A stretch of DNA of 64,000 bases. Origin: Oceanococcus atlanticus (lineage in GTDB: Bacteria > Pseudomonadota > Gammaproteobacteria > Nevskiales > Oceanococcaceae). Shown here in pieces: positions 17,901 to 25,917 of the stretch; positions within the stretch are counted from its first letter, which is position 1, and each line of letters starts with the position of its first letter. The notes beneath the pieces are model-generated. The model was not told the origin of the DNA and did not search any database. It was given only the letters and a program-made list of their open reading frames with translations. The stretch covers positions 372,001-436,000 of the forward strand of contig NZ_AQQV01000003.1 in the NCBI RefSeq assembly GCF_002088235.1, in the 5' to 3' direction. Both the position numbers and the translations under genes were made by a program.

Positions 17901-18355
17901 CCATGGTGATAAACCTCACCCACGGCCGAATAACCGGCCGCCGCCAGACGGCTGCGTTCCTGTTCCAGATCAAGCCGCTGGCCCTGTTTGACGAACAGGG
18001 CGCGTTGGCCGAGGTAATCCTGCGGCGGCAGACGCTGCATCAGACACGACGGCGATGTCACGATCACGCCGCTGTTCATCTGGCCCAGCTGATAAAGCAG
18101 GCCAAGCCGTTCGGAAATCAGCTCCTGATGCGGCGAATATAGGTCGTAAGGCAGGGTTTCCGGGTCCGGAAAATGAACCACCTCCAGCCCGTTGGCATAG
18201 AAGCGCAGCGCCTCTTCCAGACGATAGGCGTCCTGCTCGTCAGCCGCCACGACCAGCAGCGGTCTCCGGCTGCGCTGGGCTGCATCACACAGCCCGGGCG
18301 CCAGACGGTCAATCGGGTAACGGCCGTAATTCGCCGGCGGGGTGTCGGTACTCAC
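14972..18355 (-). CDS. mfd: Transcription-repair coupling factor Mfd
   Basis: 1127 aa ATP-driven DNA translocase that removes stalled RNA polymerase and recruits UvrA. Order: UvrB-like module (1-330), the RNAP-interaction domain (GMPVVHRDHGVGLYQGL, RIYVPVTSL, around 450-520), helicase motifs GDVGFGKTEVALRAAF (Walker A), IIDEEQRFG (DEEQ box), LTATPIPRTLNMS, TTIIESGIDIPNANT and QLRGRVGRS, then the TRCF C-terminal domain. Start is GTG at 18355, overlapping the upstream DAHP synthase stop (GTGA). All catalytic motifs are intact and the length is normal (E. coli 1148 aa). Confidence 0.97.
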   Translation of the reverse strand: MSTDTPPANYGRYPIDRLAPGLCDAAQRSRRPLLVVAADEQDAYRLEEALRFYANGLEVVHFPDPETLPYDLYSPHQELISERLGLLYQLGQMNSGVIVTSPSCLMQRLPPQDYLGQRALFVKQGQRLDLEQERSRLAAAGYSAVGEVYHHGEYAVRGSILDIFPMGERSAFRIDLFDDEVDSIRLFDPDTQRSSDKIEAIRLLPTREVPLDKSAIEHFRERYRTRFPGDIHRSRIYADISKGVAPGGIEYYLPLFFDSTATLFDYLPETCMVSLCCDDSALQQHWDQIISRHDERGHDIERPLLAPQEVFLSPQQAREAMAGFAAHRAEAAAPAAALEISAQTVSAEHPKRVLEAIESAERVLFVAASAGRREKLAEVLGEHGITAKRQDSWADFIAARNRYGLTAGNLERGCSLKDGAIRVVTEGDLFGPRPPVRRKRKAGRDAESLLKDLNDLSIGMPVVHRDHGVGLYQGLSKLDVGNLEQEFLTLEYKGGDRIYVPVTSLNLVHRYTGGDSEHPPLHGLGSDRWKKTREKAAKRIRDVAAELLEIQARRAARQGRETEADIYEYERFASGFPFTETEDQAQAIGDVLGDMARAQPMDRVVCGDVGFGKTEVALRAAFVAAQAGRQVCVLVPTTLLARQHLQTFLDRFADWPIRVEGLSRLKSAKQQDGLLAQLADGQVDIVIGTHRLLQKDVKFKDLGLVIIDEEQRFGVRHKERMKALRAEVDMLTLTATPIPRTLNMSMSGLRDLSIIATPPTRRLAIKTFVSEWENAVIREACQRELKRGGQIYFLHNRVQDIQRIADEVREIVPEARVAVAHGQMNERELEQVMLDFYHNRFNLLVATTIIESGIDIPNANTIIINRADHLGLAQLHQLRGRVGRSHHRAYAYLLVPDKRQLTKDAEQRLAAIEAMGELGAGFQLATHDLEIRGAGELLGEEQSGQIQEIGFTLYTDMLNRAVRALKRGEIPDVGLDDGAGVEVDLGVAALLPDDYIPDVNTRLVLYKRINNTTTAAELDELKIELIDRFGLPPEASENLFVVHAVRVAAEPLQLARIEAMDEGARLHFGNPDAIDPERVIGLIQSNPRLYRLHGDKRLDIQLTMLKLSDRREAIVSVLTALSGPTPG

Positions 18356-19482
18356 GAATCGATCTGATACCGCTTGGCCAGTGCCTTGCGCGCGTCATAC
18401 GCCTGTCGCGCGATCTTCACATCGTCCATGAAGTGCTGCAGTTCATTCATGTGCAGCGCTTGTGGCCCGTCGACCAATGCCACCGAAGGCTTGGGGTGAA
18501 AATCGACCAGCACCATGTTGGCGCCGGCAATCACACCCTGTGCGGTGGCATGAAACACGTCGAGCAAACCGTCCGGCGCGCGTGAACGTGTGCCCACCGA
18601 GTGCGACGGATCGATACACACCGGCATGCGGGTCAAGCGCTTGACCACCGGCACATGCGAGAAATCGACAAAATTGCGGTGCGGGTCGCCCATATTGGTT
18701 TTCATACCGCGCAGGCAGAAAATCACGTTGCTGTTGCCTTCACTGGCCAGATATTCGGCCGCATTGAGTGATTCTTCCAGGGTGATGCCGAAACCGCGCT
18801 TGAGCAGCACCGGAAACTCCTGCTGTCGGCCCACCGCCTTGAGCAGTTCGAAGTTCTGCGTATTGCGCGTGCCGATCTGCAGCATCACTCCGGTGGGATG
18901 ACCGGTTTTCTCCAGCGCGGTGTAGATCTCGTCGATGTGCTTTTCGTGCGTGATCTCCATGGCGATCACCTTCATGCCGTGCTTGCCGGCCAACTCGAAC
19001 ACCCACGGCAGACACTCCGCACCATGGCCCTGGAAGGAATACGGATTGGTCCGCGGTTTGTAGGCGCCCATGCGGGTGCACACCTGGGCATCACCCTGCA
19101 GCTGGGTCAGCGCGTGCATCATCTGATCCACATGCTCAGGCACATCCACCGCGCACAGACCGGCGAACACGTTCAGGTTGTCCTGGGCGAAACGCACGCC
19201 GTTGTAGGTGAACTCGCTGGGGCGCTGATCGTCGGCATGGCGGCCCAGAATGCGATAGGCCTCGGAGATGCGCACCACACGTTCAACACAGGGCAGGGCC
19301 GCCATGTCATCACGTGGCAGCGTGGCGGTGTCACCAAGCAGATAGATCTCGGTCAGCACCTGCTGGGCGCCTTTGACCTGATGAACGCGAAAATCGACGT
19401 TGTCCAGGCCATCAAGCTGCTGGAGCAGGGCGCGGTAATCGGCACTGCCGTGATCGGTGTTGGGATGAAGAATCAGAATCAT
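18352..19482 (-). CDS. Class I-beta-like 3-deoxy-7-phosphoheptulonate (DAHP) synthase
   Basis: 376 aa protein of the DAHP/KDO8P synthase superfamily; would condense PEP and erythrose-4-phosphate at the head of the shikimate pathway. An N-terminal ferredoxin-like domain (1-85) precedes the TIM barrel with MGAYKPRTNPYSFQG (139-152), QIGTRNTQNFELL, VLLKRGFG, ICIDPSHS-like and DFHPKP blocks. The usual AGPCSVE metal-binding motif reads AGLCAVD: the metal-ligand Cys (110) is kept, the neighbouring Pro and Ser are not. The ATG at 19482 follows the domain start; 53 upstream in-frame codons look noncoding. It overlaps the PCD gene by 4 nt. An aldolase-like role on another substrate remains possible. 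Confidence 0.82.
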   Translation of the reverse strand: MILILHPNTDHGSADYRALLQQLDGLDNVDFRVHQVKGAQQVLTEIYLLGDTATLPRDDMAALPCVERVVRISEAYRILGRHADDQRPSEFTYNGVRFAQDNLNVFAGLCAVDVPEHVDQMMHALTQLQGDAQVCTRMGAYKPRTNPYSFQGHGAECLPWVFELAGKHGMKVIAMEITHEKHIDEIYTALEKTGHPTGVMLQIGTRNTQNFELLKAVGRQQEFPVLLKRGFGITLEESLNAAEYLASEGNSNVIFCLRGMKTNMGDPHRNFVDFSHVPVVKRLTRMPVCIDPSHSVGTRSRAPDGLLDVFHATAQGVIAGANMVLVDFHPKPSVALVDGPQALHMNELQHFMDDVKIARQAYDARKALAKRYQIDS

Positions 19483-19844
19483 GGTGCAAGCTCTTCGGTG
19501 CGCAGCAGGGCATCGACCTTGGCTGCACAAATCAAATCGTTCTGGGTGATGCCCGAGGCCGCGTGGGTGGTCCAGTACACCGTGCACGCGCGATACCCGA
19601 AATGGATATCCGGATGATGATTTTCCTGATGGGCGATCCATGCCACCGCATTAACGAACGCGGTGACCTGATAATAATTGCGAAAGCTGAAACGGGCGCT
19701 CAGCGCTGGCGACTGATCCAGCGTGTCGACGTGCCAGCATTCGGCCAGTGCGTTCAAGCCGGCCTTTAGCGCAGGCTGATCAAGCGGCGCAATGCCGCCT
19801 TCGCAGGCCACGCAGCGTTGTTGATGCAGGGCAACTTCGCTCAT
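19479..19844 (-). CDS. phhB: Pterin-4a-carbinolamine dehydratase
   Basis: 121 aa PCD/DCoH-family enzyme that dehydrates 4a-hydroxytetrahydropterin. The signature is present: RFSFRNYYQVTAFVNAVAWIAHQENHHPDIHFGYRACTVYWTTHAASGIT, including the catalytic EN-HHPD histidines and the YR-CTV-WTTH strand. The N-terminal CVACEGG resembles the conserved cysteine pair of many bacterial PCDs. In Pseudomonas the gene often accompanies phenylalanine hydroxylase; here it precedes a DAHP synthase instead and no hydroxylase is visible. Some PCDs serve molybdopterin or folate metabolism, so the physiological partner is uncertain. Confidence 0.9.
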   Translation of the reverse strand: MSEVALHQQRCVACEGGIAPLDQPALKAGLNALAECWHVDTLDQSPALSARFSFRNYYQVTAFVNAVAWIAHQENHHPDIHFGYRACTVYWTTHAASGITQNDLICAAKVDALLRTEELAP

Positions 19845-19957
19845 GCTCAGCCCGTCTCGCCGTCAATCAGGGCGCGCAAACATAGCAGTGACCACGGTCA
19901 AGCTCAATTTGTGGCGCATGCATATTGCATAATGCGGCCCTTTGCACGGGAGCGCCG

Positions 19958-20509
19958 ATGAAGTCGAATGACAACCTGATCTGGATCGACCTGGAAATGA
20001 CCGGGCTGGATCCGCAACGTCACCGCATCATCGAAATCGCCACCATCGTCACCGACAAGCACCTCAACACCCTGGCCGAAGGGCCGGTGCTGGCCATCCA
20101 CCAGCCTGACGCCGAGCTCGACGCCATGGACGACTGGTGCACGCGCACGCACACCGGTTCAGGGCTTGTTGCCCGCGTACAAAGCTCGAATGTGAGCGAA
20201 CGCGAGGCCGAACAGCAAACGCTGGATTTTATTGCGCGCTTCGTAGATAAAGGTGTATCGCCGATCTGCGGCAACAGTATCGGGCAGGACCGGCGTTTTT
20301 TGGACCGCTACATGCCCGAATTGGAAGCCTATTTCCATTACCGCAATCTGGATGTCAGCACGCTCAAGGAACTGGCCCGGCGCTGGGCACCTGAGGTGCT
20401 TGCGGGTTTCAACAAACAATCAACCCACCTGGCGCTTGACGATATTCGTGATTCCATCGATGAATTGCGCCACTACCGCAGCCATTTATTCAAACTGGGC
20501 GCCGATTAA
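19958..20509 (+). CDS. orn: Oligoribonuclease
   Basis: 183 aa DEDDh 3'-5' exonuclease that degrades 2-5-mers, including the pGpG formed from c-di-GMP. Motifs: [26 protein letters not shown] (Asp, Glu), [37 protein letters not shown] (Asp), and [14 protein letters not shown] (His, Asp). The ATG at 19958 with a GGGAG ribosome site gives the usual N-terminus [16 protein letters not shown]; an upstream ATG at 19925 is less likely. It diverges from phhB across 113 nt and is followed by a strong terminator. Relevance here: c-di-GMP turnover genes elsewhere in the window need this last step. Confidence 0.97.
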   Translation: MKSNDNLIWIDLEMTGLDPQRHRIIEIATIVTDKHLNTLAEGPVLAIHQPDAELDAMDDWCTRTHTGSGLVARVQSSNVSEREAEQQTLDFIARFVDKGVSPICGNSIGQDRRFLDRYMPELEAYFHYRNLDVSTLKELARRWAPEVLAGFNKQSTHLALDDIRDSIDELRHYRSHLFKLGAD

Positions 20510-20526
20510 CAATCGATATCGCCCAT

Positions 20527-20556
20527 AAAAAAGGCCGGGATAACCGGCCTTTTTTA
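20527..20556. terminator. Bidirectional intrinsic terminator between orn and the H-NS gene
   Basis: An eight-base perfect stem (AAGGCCGG / CCGGCCTT) with a five-base GATAA loop, flanked by an A run on the left and a T run on the right. Each strand therefore has a GC-rich hairpin followed by U residues. It serves the convergent orn (+) and H-NS-like (-) genes. Confidence 0.92.
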
Positions 20557-20563
20557 TACCTGA

Positions 20564-20905
20564 TCAGATCGCCAGGGTTTCCATCTTGCCACCTTTTTCC
20601 AGGTGATCCGCGACCCAGCGAGGCTTGCGCCCCCGTCCTGTCCAGGTCTGCGAGGGGTCTTTGGGATTGCGGTACTTCGGCGCAACAGAGCCTTTGCCAC
20701 CTTTGCTGCCCTTGCTGGCACTGCGCCCCGGCAGGTCATCCAGGGTCATGCCATGCTCGGCCAACAGTGCTTTTACTTTGTTGACGACTTCGCGCTTTTG
20801 TTCCTGCTTCTTACGCACCATTTCCGATTGAATATCGGCTTGCAAAGCGGCCAGCTCTTTTACGCCCAGTTTTTTCAGATCCATACCTGTTTTCCGTTTT
20901 GACAT
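20564..20905 (-). CDS. H-NS family nucleoid-associated protein
   Basis: 113 aa. N-terminal helical dimerisation part (DLKKLGVKELAALQADIQSEMVRKKQEQKREVVNKVKALLAEHGM), a linker rich in Gly, Ser and Lys (RSASKGSKGGKG), and the C-terminal DNA-binding motif KYRNPKDPSQTWTGRGRKPRWV, which contains the minor-groove TWTGRGRKP loop of H-NS proteins. It is of the shorter beta/gamma type (Bv3F/XrvA-like) and probably silences AT-rich foreign DNA. The start at 20905 has a GAGG site 12 nt upstream; an alternative ATG at 20884 begins MDLKK. It lies beside the shared terminator with orn. Confidence 0.9.
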   Translation of the reverse strand: MSKRKTGMDLKKLGVKELAALQADIQSEMVRKKQEQKREVVNKVKALLAEHGMTLDDLPGRSASKGSKGGKGSVAPKYRNPKDPSQTWTGRGRKPRWVADHLEKGGKMETLAI

Positions 20906-20956
20906 TTGTATTTAAAGCCTCAATTTGCTTGATGCGGCGGCGATGATACGAGTTTT

Positions 20957-20972
20957 CTATCGATTTCGATAG
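20957..20972. promoter_or_regulatory. Palindrome upstream of the H-NS gene, possible operator
   Basis: Perfect inverted repeat CTATCG-ATTT-CGATAG, 52 nt upstream of the H-NS-like start codon, within the AT-richest gap in its neighbourhood (20906-21119). The arms and spacing resemble a dimeric repressor or LysR-type site. No T run follows in either direction, so it is not a terminator. The binding protein is unknown. The rest of the 214-nt gap shows no gene; a weaker repeat (TTGCGGT at 20975-20981 with ACCGCAA at 21010-21016) flanks it. Confidence 0.4.
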
Positions 20973-21119
20973 GTTTGCGGTATTTGCAGATCACAGTCAT
21001 ATGACGAAAACCGCAATATCTGAGTTCCCTCGAACAAGCACGCGCAGACCCAATCAGGCACGGGCGTTGAACCACTTCCTGCTCACTTTGCTCTATTCTT
21101 TCAGCCCATCGCTCGCGAG

Positions 21120-21479
21120 ATGATCAGCATGAACGTACTGGTTCTGGCTTTGACGACGGCACTGCTCAGCAGTGTTATGACCTGGTGCGTGGCTTATCTG
21201 CTTTACCGTGCCCGCATGCGTGCGCAAATCACGCAATTGCGCCTGGAGCTGGCCGAGGAGCTGGAAGAACGCGTGCGCCGTGGTGCGCTGGCTGCGGGCG
21301 AGGAGTTGCTGCCGGAATTTCGCCGCGAGGTGACCGAAGGCTTTCGCGAGGCCATGCGCGGTGTGGCCCGCGGTGACATGGCCAAGGAAATGGCCCGCAC
21401 CGGCGCAGAAATTGTCGGCGGAAGCCTGGACACGCTATTCGGCGCCGCCAAGAAGCGCAGCACCTTCCGCCCCTGGTAA
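21120..21479 (+). CDS. Small single-pass membrane protein of unknown function
   Basis: 119 aa, or 116 from the second ATG at 21129. One membrane helix (about residues 5-29, VLVLALTTALLSSVMTWCVAYLLY) is followed by a basic patch (RARMRAQ) and a charged amphipathic helical tail rich in Glu, Arg and Ala, ending LFGAAKKRSTFRPW. Topology by the positive-inside rule puts the tail in the cytoplasm. I do not recognise a family. Codon use resembles its neighbours. It lies alone on the + strand between the H-NS gene and the RND pump, which runs convergently and ends 6 nt after its stop. Confidence 0.65.
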   Translation: MISMNVLVLALTTALLSSVMTWCVAYLLYRARMRAQITQLRLELAEELEERVRRGALAAGEELLPEFRREVTEGFREAMRGVARGDMAKEMARTGAEIVGGSLDTLFGAAKKRSTFRPW

Positions 21480-21485
21480 ACCGCC

Positions 21486-24400
21486 TCAGCGCTGTTCGCT
21501 GATGGCCGCTTCAGCGCGGCGCGGCCAACGGCTCACCGCCTGCTCATAAAGACTCAGCAAGGTCGGCACCAGAATCAGCACCAGCGCCGTGGCAAAGGCC
21601 AGGCCGAATGTGATCGAGGTGGCCATCGGAATCATGAAACGTGCCTGCAGGCTGGTTTCAAACATCAACGGGGTCAGCCCGGCGATGGTGGTCAGCGATG
21701 TCAGCATCACCGCGCGCAGGCGCTGACAACTGGCTTCGATCAAAGCCTCCTGGACCTCAAGGCCTTTCTCGCGCAGCTCCTTATAAAAGGCGACCAGGAT
21801 GATCGAGTCGTTGACCACAATGCCAGACAGGCCGAAGAACCCGAACAGCGACAGAATGGTCAGATCCAGTCCCATCAGCCAGTGACCGAACAGTGCACCG
21901 ACCAGACCGAATGGAATGATGCTCATCACCACCAGCGGCCAGCCGTAGGAGCCAAAGACCCAGGCCAGCACCAGATAGATCATGGCCAGACCGTAAATCA
22001 GCCCCCGCTGCATGTCGCCCAGCGTCGCGGCCTGATCCTCGGCCTGACCGGTGAAGGCAAATTGCACCGGGTAGCGGGTTGCCAGCTCGGGTAGCACCTT
22101 GCTCTGCAGGTCCGCGCGGATCAGGTTGGCATTGGCGATGCTTTCAATCACATCACCGGTGACCTTGATCGCCAGCTGCCCGCCGGCATGGCGCAAACGC
22201 TCAAACCCGCGTCGTGCATGCAGATCGACAAGATTGCCCAATGGCGCCGTCTGGCCGCTGGGCAGGCGGATGGGCAGGCTGTCCAGGCCGCGCAGATGGT
22301 CGCGCTCTGCATCCGCGCCGGTCACCCGCACTTCCACCTCGTCACCGGCGATCTGGATGATCTGCACGATTTCGCCTTCAAAGCTGGCGCGCAGCTGTTT
22401 GCCGATGTCGGCAGTGCTCAGGCCCAGCGCTTTGCCCACCGGATTGAGTTCAAAAATGACTTGCTCGCGGCCGTACGGAGTGTCGTCCTCCACGCCGGCC
22501 ACACCCGGCGTCGCGCTCAGCACTTCGGTAAGTTCAAGCGCGGCCTGCTTGAGCGCGGTGGCATCGTGCCCGCTGATGCGGATTTCCAGGTCGCGGCCGG
22601 GCGGCCCCAGAGACGGCTCAAACACGCCGAAGCTGTCCATTTCTGGGCGTCGCACCACTCGTGATTCCAGCTCCTGGATGAACTGGGTGTTGCGCACATC
22701 ACGGTGATCGGATTCCAACAGTTCGATCTGGATATGGGCGTATTGATCACCGGTGCGGGTGAAGTTGGTCCCCGGCTGTATCGCCATGCCCAGGCGCGTG
22801 ACCGCCGTACGCACCAGACCGCCCCCCAGGGCCTCATCGGTTGCACGAATCTGGGCTTCGATCTCAGCCATGTAGCCCGACATGCGCTCGCGCGGTGTTC
22901 CGGCGGCGAAGCCGGCATTGGCAATCAGCATGTTGACTTCGGGGGTGGGGAAGAACACGAAGCCGATGCGCCCACCGGCCATCAGGCCAAAAACCAGCAT
23001 GAGGGAGCTCAGTGCACCCGCAACCACCAAACGGCGGTGATTCAGCGCATGCCGGATGACCGGCCGAAAGATCTCATCGCGGAAACGATCAAACGCTGCA
23101 TTGAGGCGGCCTCGCAGGGCGCTCTCGGGGCGGTGATGCTGACCAACAAACGCGTGCCGCAGGTGTCCCGGAAGAATCAGGAAGCTTTCGATCAGGGAGG
23201 CGATGATGACGCATACGATCACCCAGGGGATGGCCCCAAGTATCGCTCCGATGTAGTCACCGATCAGCATCAGTGGCAGGAAAGCGGCAATGGTCGTCAG
23301 CGACGACGATATCACCGGCCAGAACATGCGCCGGGCACCACCTTCGGCGGCCTGCAGAGGTGCACCCCCTTGCTGGTAGTGGGTGAGGGCGTCTTCACCG
23401 ACCACGATGGCGTCATCCACGATGATGCCCAGCGCCATGATCAAGGCAAACAGTGAAATCATGTCGATGCTGCCCCCGATCAGGTACAGCACCATCAGGG
23501 TGGCCATAAACGATACCGGGATGCCCACGGTGACCCAAAAGGCAACCCGCCCGGTCAGAAAAACGAACAGGATGAGCACCACCAGCACCAGCCCACTGGC
23601 GCCGTTCTTGACCATCAGGCTGATGCGTTCCTGCAGCGGCTTCCATTGTTCGTCATACACGCTGATTTCAAAGCCAGGCGGGATCTGCTGGCGAAAATCG
23701 GCCAGCCAGCTGTCGACCGTGCGTGCCATGTCCAGCGTATCGTCCGTGGACGAGCGATACAGGGCCAACTCCACCGCGGTCTGACCGTTCATGCGCATGG
23801 TCAGCGAACCATCGCGAGCGCGCCGCGATACGGTGGCCACATCGCCCAGTGTCAGGACGCTGCCATCGGCCTGGCTGTACAGCGGCAAACGTTCGAAGCC
23901 GAGTTCCGAACGGCGCTTCTCGACGGCGCGCAATTCGCGCGAAATATCCGCCTGCCCGAGTTCACCGGCCGGCACATCCTGGCTCTGGCTGCGCACGCGT
24001 GCCGCAATATCCGGCAGCGACAAGCCCAGTTCATGCAGGGTCTGGCGCTCAACCTGAATGGCGATTTCCTCTTCCGGCAGACCGATGATGCGGATTTCCG
24101 CAATGCCTTTGGCCAGCAGCTCCTGCTCCATGCGCCGGGCAATCGGGCGCAGCTCGGCCAGGCTTTCCGAGCCGGTCACCACCAGGCGGCTGATCAGTTC
24201 GCGGTTTTCCAGAATCGTGATCACCGGATCTTCGGCATCCTGCGGCAGGTTGCGAATTCCGGTAATCGCCTGATCCACCTCATCGGCAGCGGCGTTGAGG
24301 TTGGTGCCAGTTTCAAACCGCAGCCACACGCCGCCCCAGCCACGCTTGGACACCGAGGTCATTTCGCGCACCCCGGCGATGTTGCGCACCTTGTCTTCGA

Positions 24401-24632
24401 TAACGTTGACCACGGCTTCTTCAACGTCTTCGGCACTGGCGCCGCTCCACGGCACCACGATGTTGATGTAGTCGATGGAAAAGGTCGGAAACAGCTGGGT
24501 GTTGAGCTTGCTCAGTCCCCACAGCCCCGCCATCAGCATCATGACCATCAGCAGATTGCAGGCCACCGGATGCTGGGCGAACTGTCCGATCAGATCATTG
24601 CGGTGGCGCCCCGCTGCATCGCTTTCATTCAT
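21486..24632 (-). CDS. RND-family efflux transporter (AcrB/HAE-like)
   Basis: 1048 aa inner-membrane proton-driven pump subunit. Twelve membrane helices in the RND pattern: TM1 near residues 20-40, a large periplasmic loop, TM2-6 around 340-480 with the proton-relay pair in LGIIVDDAIVVGED, a second periplasmic loop, and TM8-12 from about 860. The second half repeats GFFGLSGIVVNDSIILV and ASCQRLRAVMLTSLTTIAGLTPLMFE. It would export hydrophobic or amphiphilic compounds. The adaptor is encoded just upstream with an 8-nt overlap; no TolC-like outer-membrane gene is nearby, so a shared TolC is likely. Substrate cannot be told. Confidence 0.93.
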   Translation of the reverse strand: MNESDAAGRHRNDLIGQFAQHPVACNLLMVMMLMAGLWGLSKLNTQLFPTFSIDYINIVVPWSGASAEDVEEAVVNVIEDKVRNIAGVREMTSVSKRGWGGVWLRFETGTNLNAAADEVDQAITGIRNLPQDAEDPVITILENRELISRLVVTGSESLAELRPIARRMEQELLAKGIAEIRIIGLPEEEIAIQVERQTLHELGLSLPDIAARVRSQSQDVPAGELGQADISRELRAVEKRRSELGFERLPLYSQADGSVLTLGDVATVSRRARDGSLTMRMNGQTAVELALYRSSTDDTLDMARTVDSWLADFRQQIPPGFEISVYDEQWKPLQERISLMVKNGASGLVLVVLILFVFLTGRVAFWVTVGIPVSFMATLMVLYLIGGSIDMISLFALIMALGIIVDDAIVVGEDALTHYQQGGAPLQAAEGGARRMFWPVISSSLTTIAAFLPLMLIGDYIGAILGAIPWVIVCVIIASLIESFLILPGHLRHAFVGQHHRPESALRGRLNAAFDRFRDEIFRPVIRHALNHRRLVVAGALSSLMLVFGLMAGGRIGFVFFPTPEVNMLIANAGFAAGTPRERMSGYMAEIEAQIRATDEALGGGLVRTAVTRLGMAIQPGTNFTRTGDQYAHIQIELLESDHRDVRNTQFIQELESRVVRRPEMDSFGVFEPSLGPPGRDLEIRISGHDATALKQAALELTEVLSATPGVAGVEDDTPYGREQVIFELNPVGKALGLSTADIGKQLRASFEGEIVQIIQIAGDEVEVRVTGADAERDHLRGLDSLPIRLPSGQTAPLGNLVDLHARRGFERLRHAGGQLAIKVTGDVIESIANANLIRADLQSKVLPELATRYPVQFAFTGQAEDQAATLGDMQRGLIYGLAMIYLVLAWVFGSYGWPLVVMSIIPFGLVGALFGHWLMGLDLTILSLFGFFGLSGIVVNDSIILVAFYKELREKGLEVQEALIEASCQRLRAVMLTSLTTIAGLTPLMFETSLQARFMIPMATSITFGLAFATALVLILVPTLLSLYEQAVSRWPRRAEAAISEQR

Positions 24633-25890
24633 CGCTGATGACCTGAACCTTCAGACCGCTGATCGCATTGGGCAGCTGTGTGGTGATGATGCGATCGCCG
24701 GCCTGAATGTCGGCGCTGCGCACCAGCAGCTGCGGCGGGCTTGATAGCCCATCCTCGGCGCTATGAAAGTCGCCCAGATTCTCAACCGTCAGACTCTCCA
24801 GACGGCCGTCATCCCTGACCCGAAAAACACGGGAAAGGTCATACAGCGCCGTGAAGGGCACCGCCACGGCCTGCGCCTGGGGCGGCAGATCCAGCTCCAG
24901 ACTGACATTGGCATCCACTGCAACCGCGGCGCCGGCCACCCGGAAAAACGCGTACTGCCCCCCGCCGCCCGCGCTGGCGGCCAGGCGCAAGAACTGGGCC
25001 GGCAGGCGCTGCCCAGCCGACATCACCTGGGCGCGAATGAGCTGCCCCTGCTGCAGGGCCTGTTTGAGCGCGGGGACATAGCGATTCGGCACTTGGGCAC
25101 GAATTTCCACGCGCGACTGATCATAGACGTCGATCAACGGCTGCCCCGGAGTCACCCGGTCGCCCGGCGCCACGTGGGTTTGCACCACGGCGGCATCAAA
25201 CGGCGCGACGATCTGGGTACGCTGCAAATCCAGCTCGGCGCGCCGCAGCTGCGCCTCTGCGCTGGCTACCTGCGCCTTAAGCTGGCGGGTTACGGCATCG
25301 GCCTGCTGCACCGCAAGTCGGCGCTGTTCCAGTGCAATTTTCTGGCGCTGGTGATTCTGCTTGGTGGAATCAAGCTCGGCCTCCGACAAAACCCCTTGCT
25401 GGCGCAGACGCACCGCCCGAGCAACCGCGCGCTCGGCCAACGACAGCAAGGCTTGTTCATGCTCCAGCGCGGCCTTGTTGCTGCGCCGCTGTTCGGCGTC
25501 CAGGGCCAACTGGGCCTCGGCCTGGGCCAGTTGGGCGCGCGCCTGACTGAGCGCAATATCCGCTTCTGCCGGATCCAGTTCGATAAGCAGTTCGCCGTGT
25601 GGTCGGTGATCCCCCGCCAGCGCATGCACAGCCAGCACGTCAGCCGCCACGGCTGCGGTCATGCGCGCCCGCGCCGGAGACTCCGCCGTGCCGTACAGCA
25701 GCAGGCTGGGGCGGCGCGGCGCGGGCTCCACCGTGATCGCCCGTACCGTGTACACCGGCTCCTGCGGCGGATTGACCTGAGCATCCGGCTTGGTTACGAC
25801 AAGCAGGCTGACCAGCACCACGGTCAGCACCGCGATGATCAGCGCGGCGAGATTTTTGCTCAGTCCAAAAGGCAGTTGTGTGGTCGGCAT
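24625..25890 (-). CDS. RND efflux periplasmic adaptor (membrane fusion protein)
   Basis: 421 aa. N-terminal membrane anchor (about 14-31, AALIIAVLTVVLVSLLVV), lipoyl half-motifs, a long alpha-hairpin coiled coil (about 110-215, rich in Ala, Gln, Glu and Arg), and a beta-barrel beginning RTQIVAPFDAAVVQTHVAPGDRVTPGQPL, the classic HlyD/AcrA lipoyl segment. It links the RND pump encoded next (8-nt overlap) to an outer-membrane channel. It is anchored by a helix rather than by a lipobox. It lies 27 nt after dusB on the same strand, possibly in one transcript. Confidence 0.92.
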   Translation of the reverse strand: MPTTQLPFGLSKNLAALIIAVLTVVLVSLLVVTKPDAQVNPPQEPVYTVRAITVEPAPRRPSLLLYGTAESPARARMTAAVAADVLAVHALAGDHRPHGELLIELDPAEADIALSQARAQLAQAEAQLALDAEQRRSNKAALEHEQALLSLAERAVARAVRLRQQGVLSEAELDSTKQNHQRQKIALEQRRLAVQQADAVTRQLKAQVASAEAQLRRAELDLQRTQIVAPFDAAVVQTHVAPGDRVTPGQPLIDVYDQSRVEIRAQVPNRYVPALKQALQQGQLIRAQVMSAGQRLPAQFLRLAASAGGGGQYAFFRVAGAAVAVDANVSLELDLPPQAQAVAVPFTALYDLSRVFRVRDDGRLESLTVENLGDFHSAEDGLSSPPQLLVRSADIQAGDRIITTQLPNAISGLKVQVISDE

Positions 25891-25917
25891 CGATGTCAGA
25901 ACGGGAAGAGGGTCAGA

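Noticed and set aside
19483-19641. N-terminal extension of the class I-beta-like DAHP synthase
   Set aside because: The 53 codons overlap the dehydratase gene in another frame and have no conserved content.
19904-19933. Possible -35/-10 pair ahead of orn (TCAATT...CATAAT)
   Set aside because: The better hexamers are 13 nt apart and the 18-nt pair has a poor -35; not convincing.
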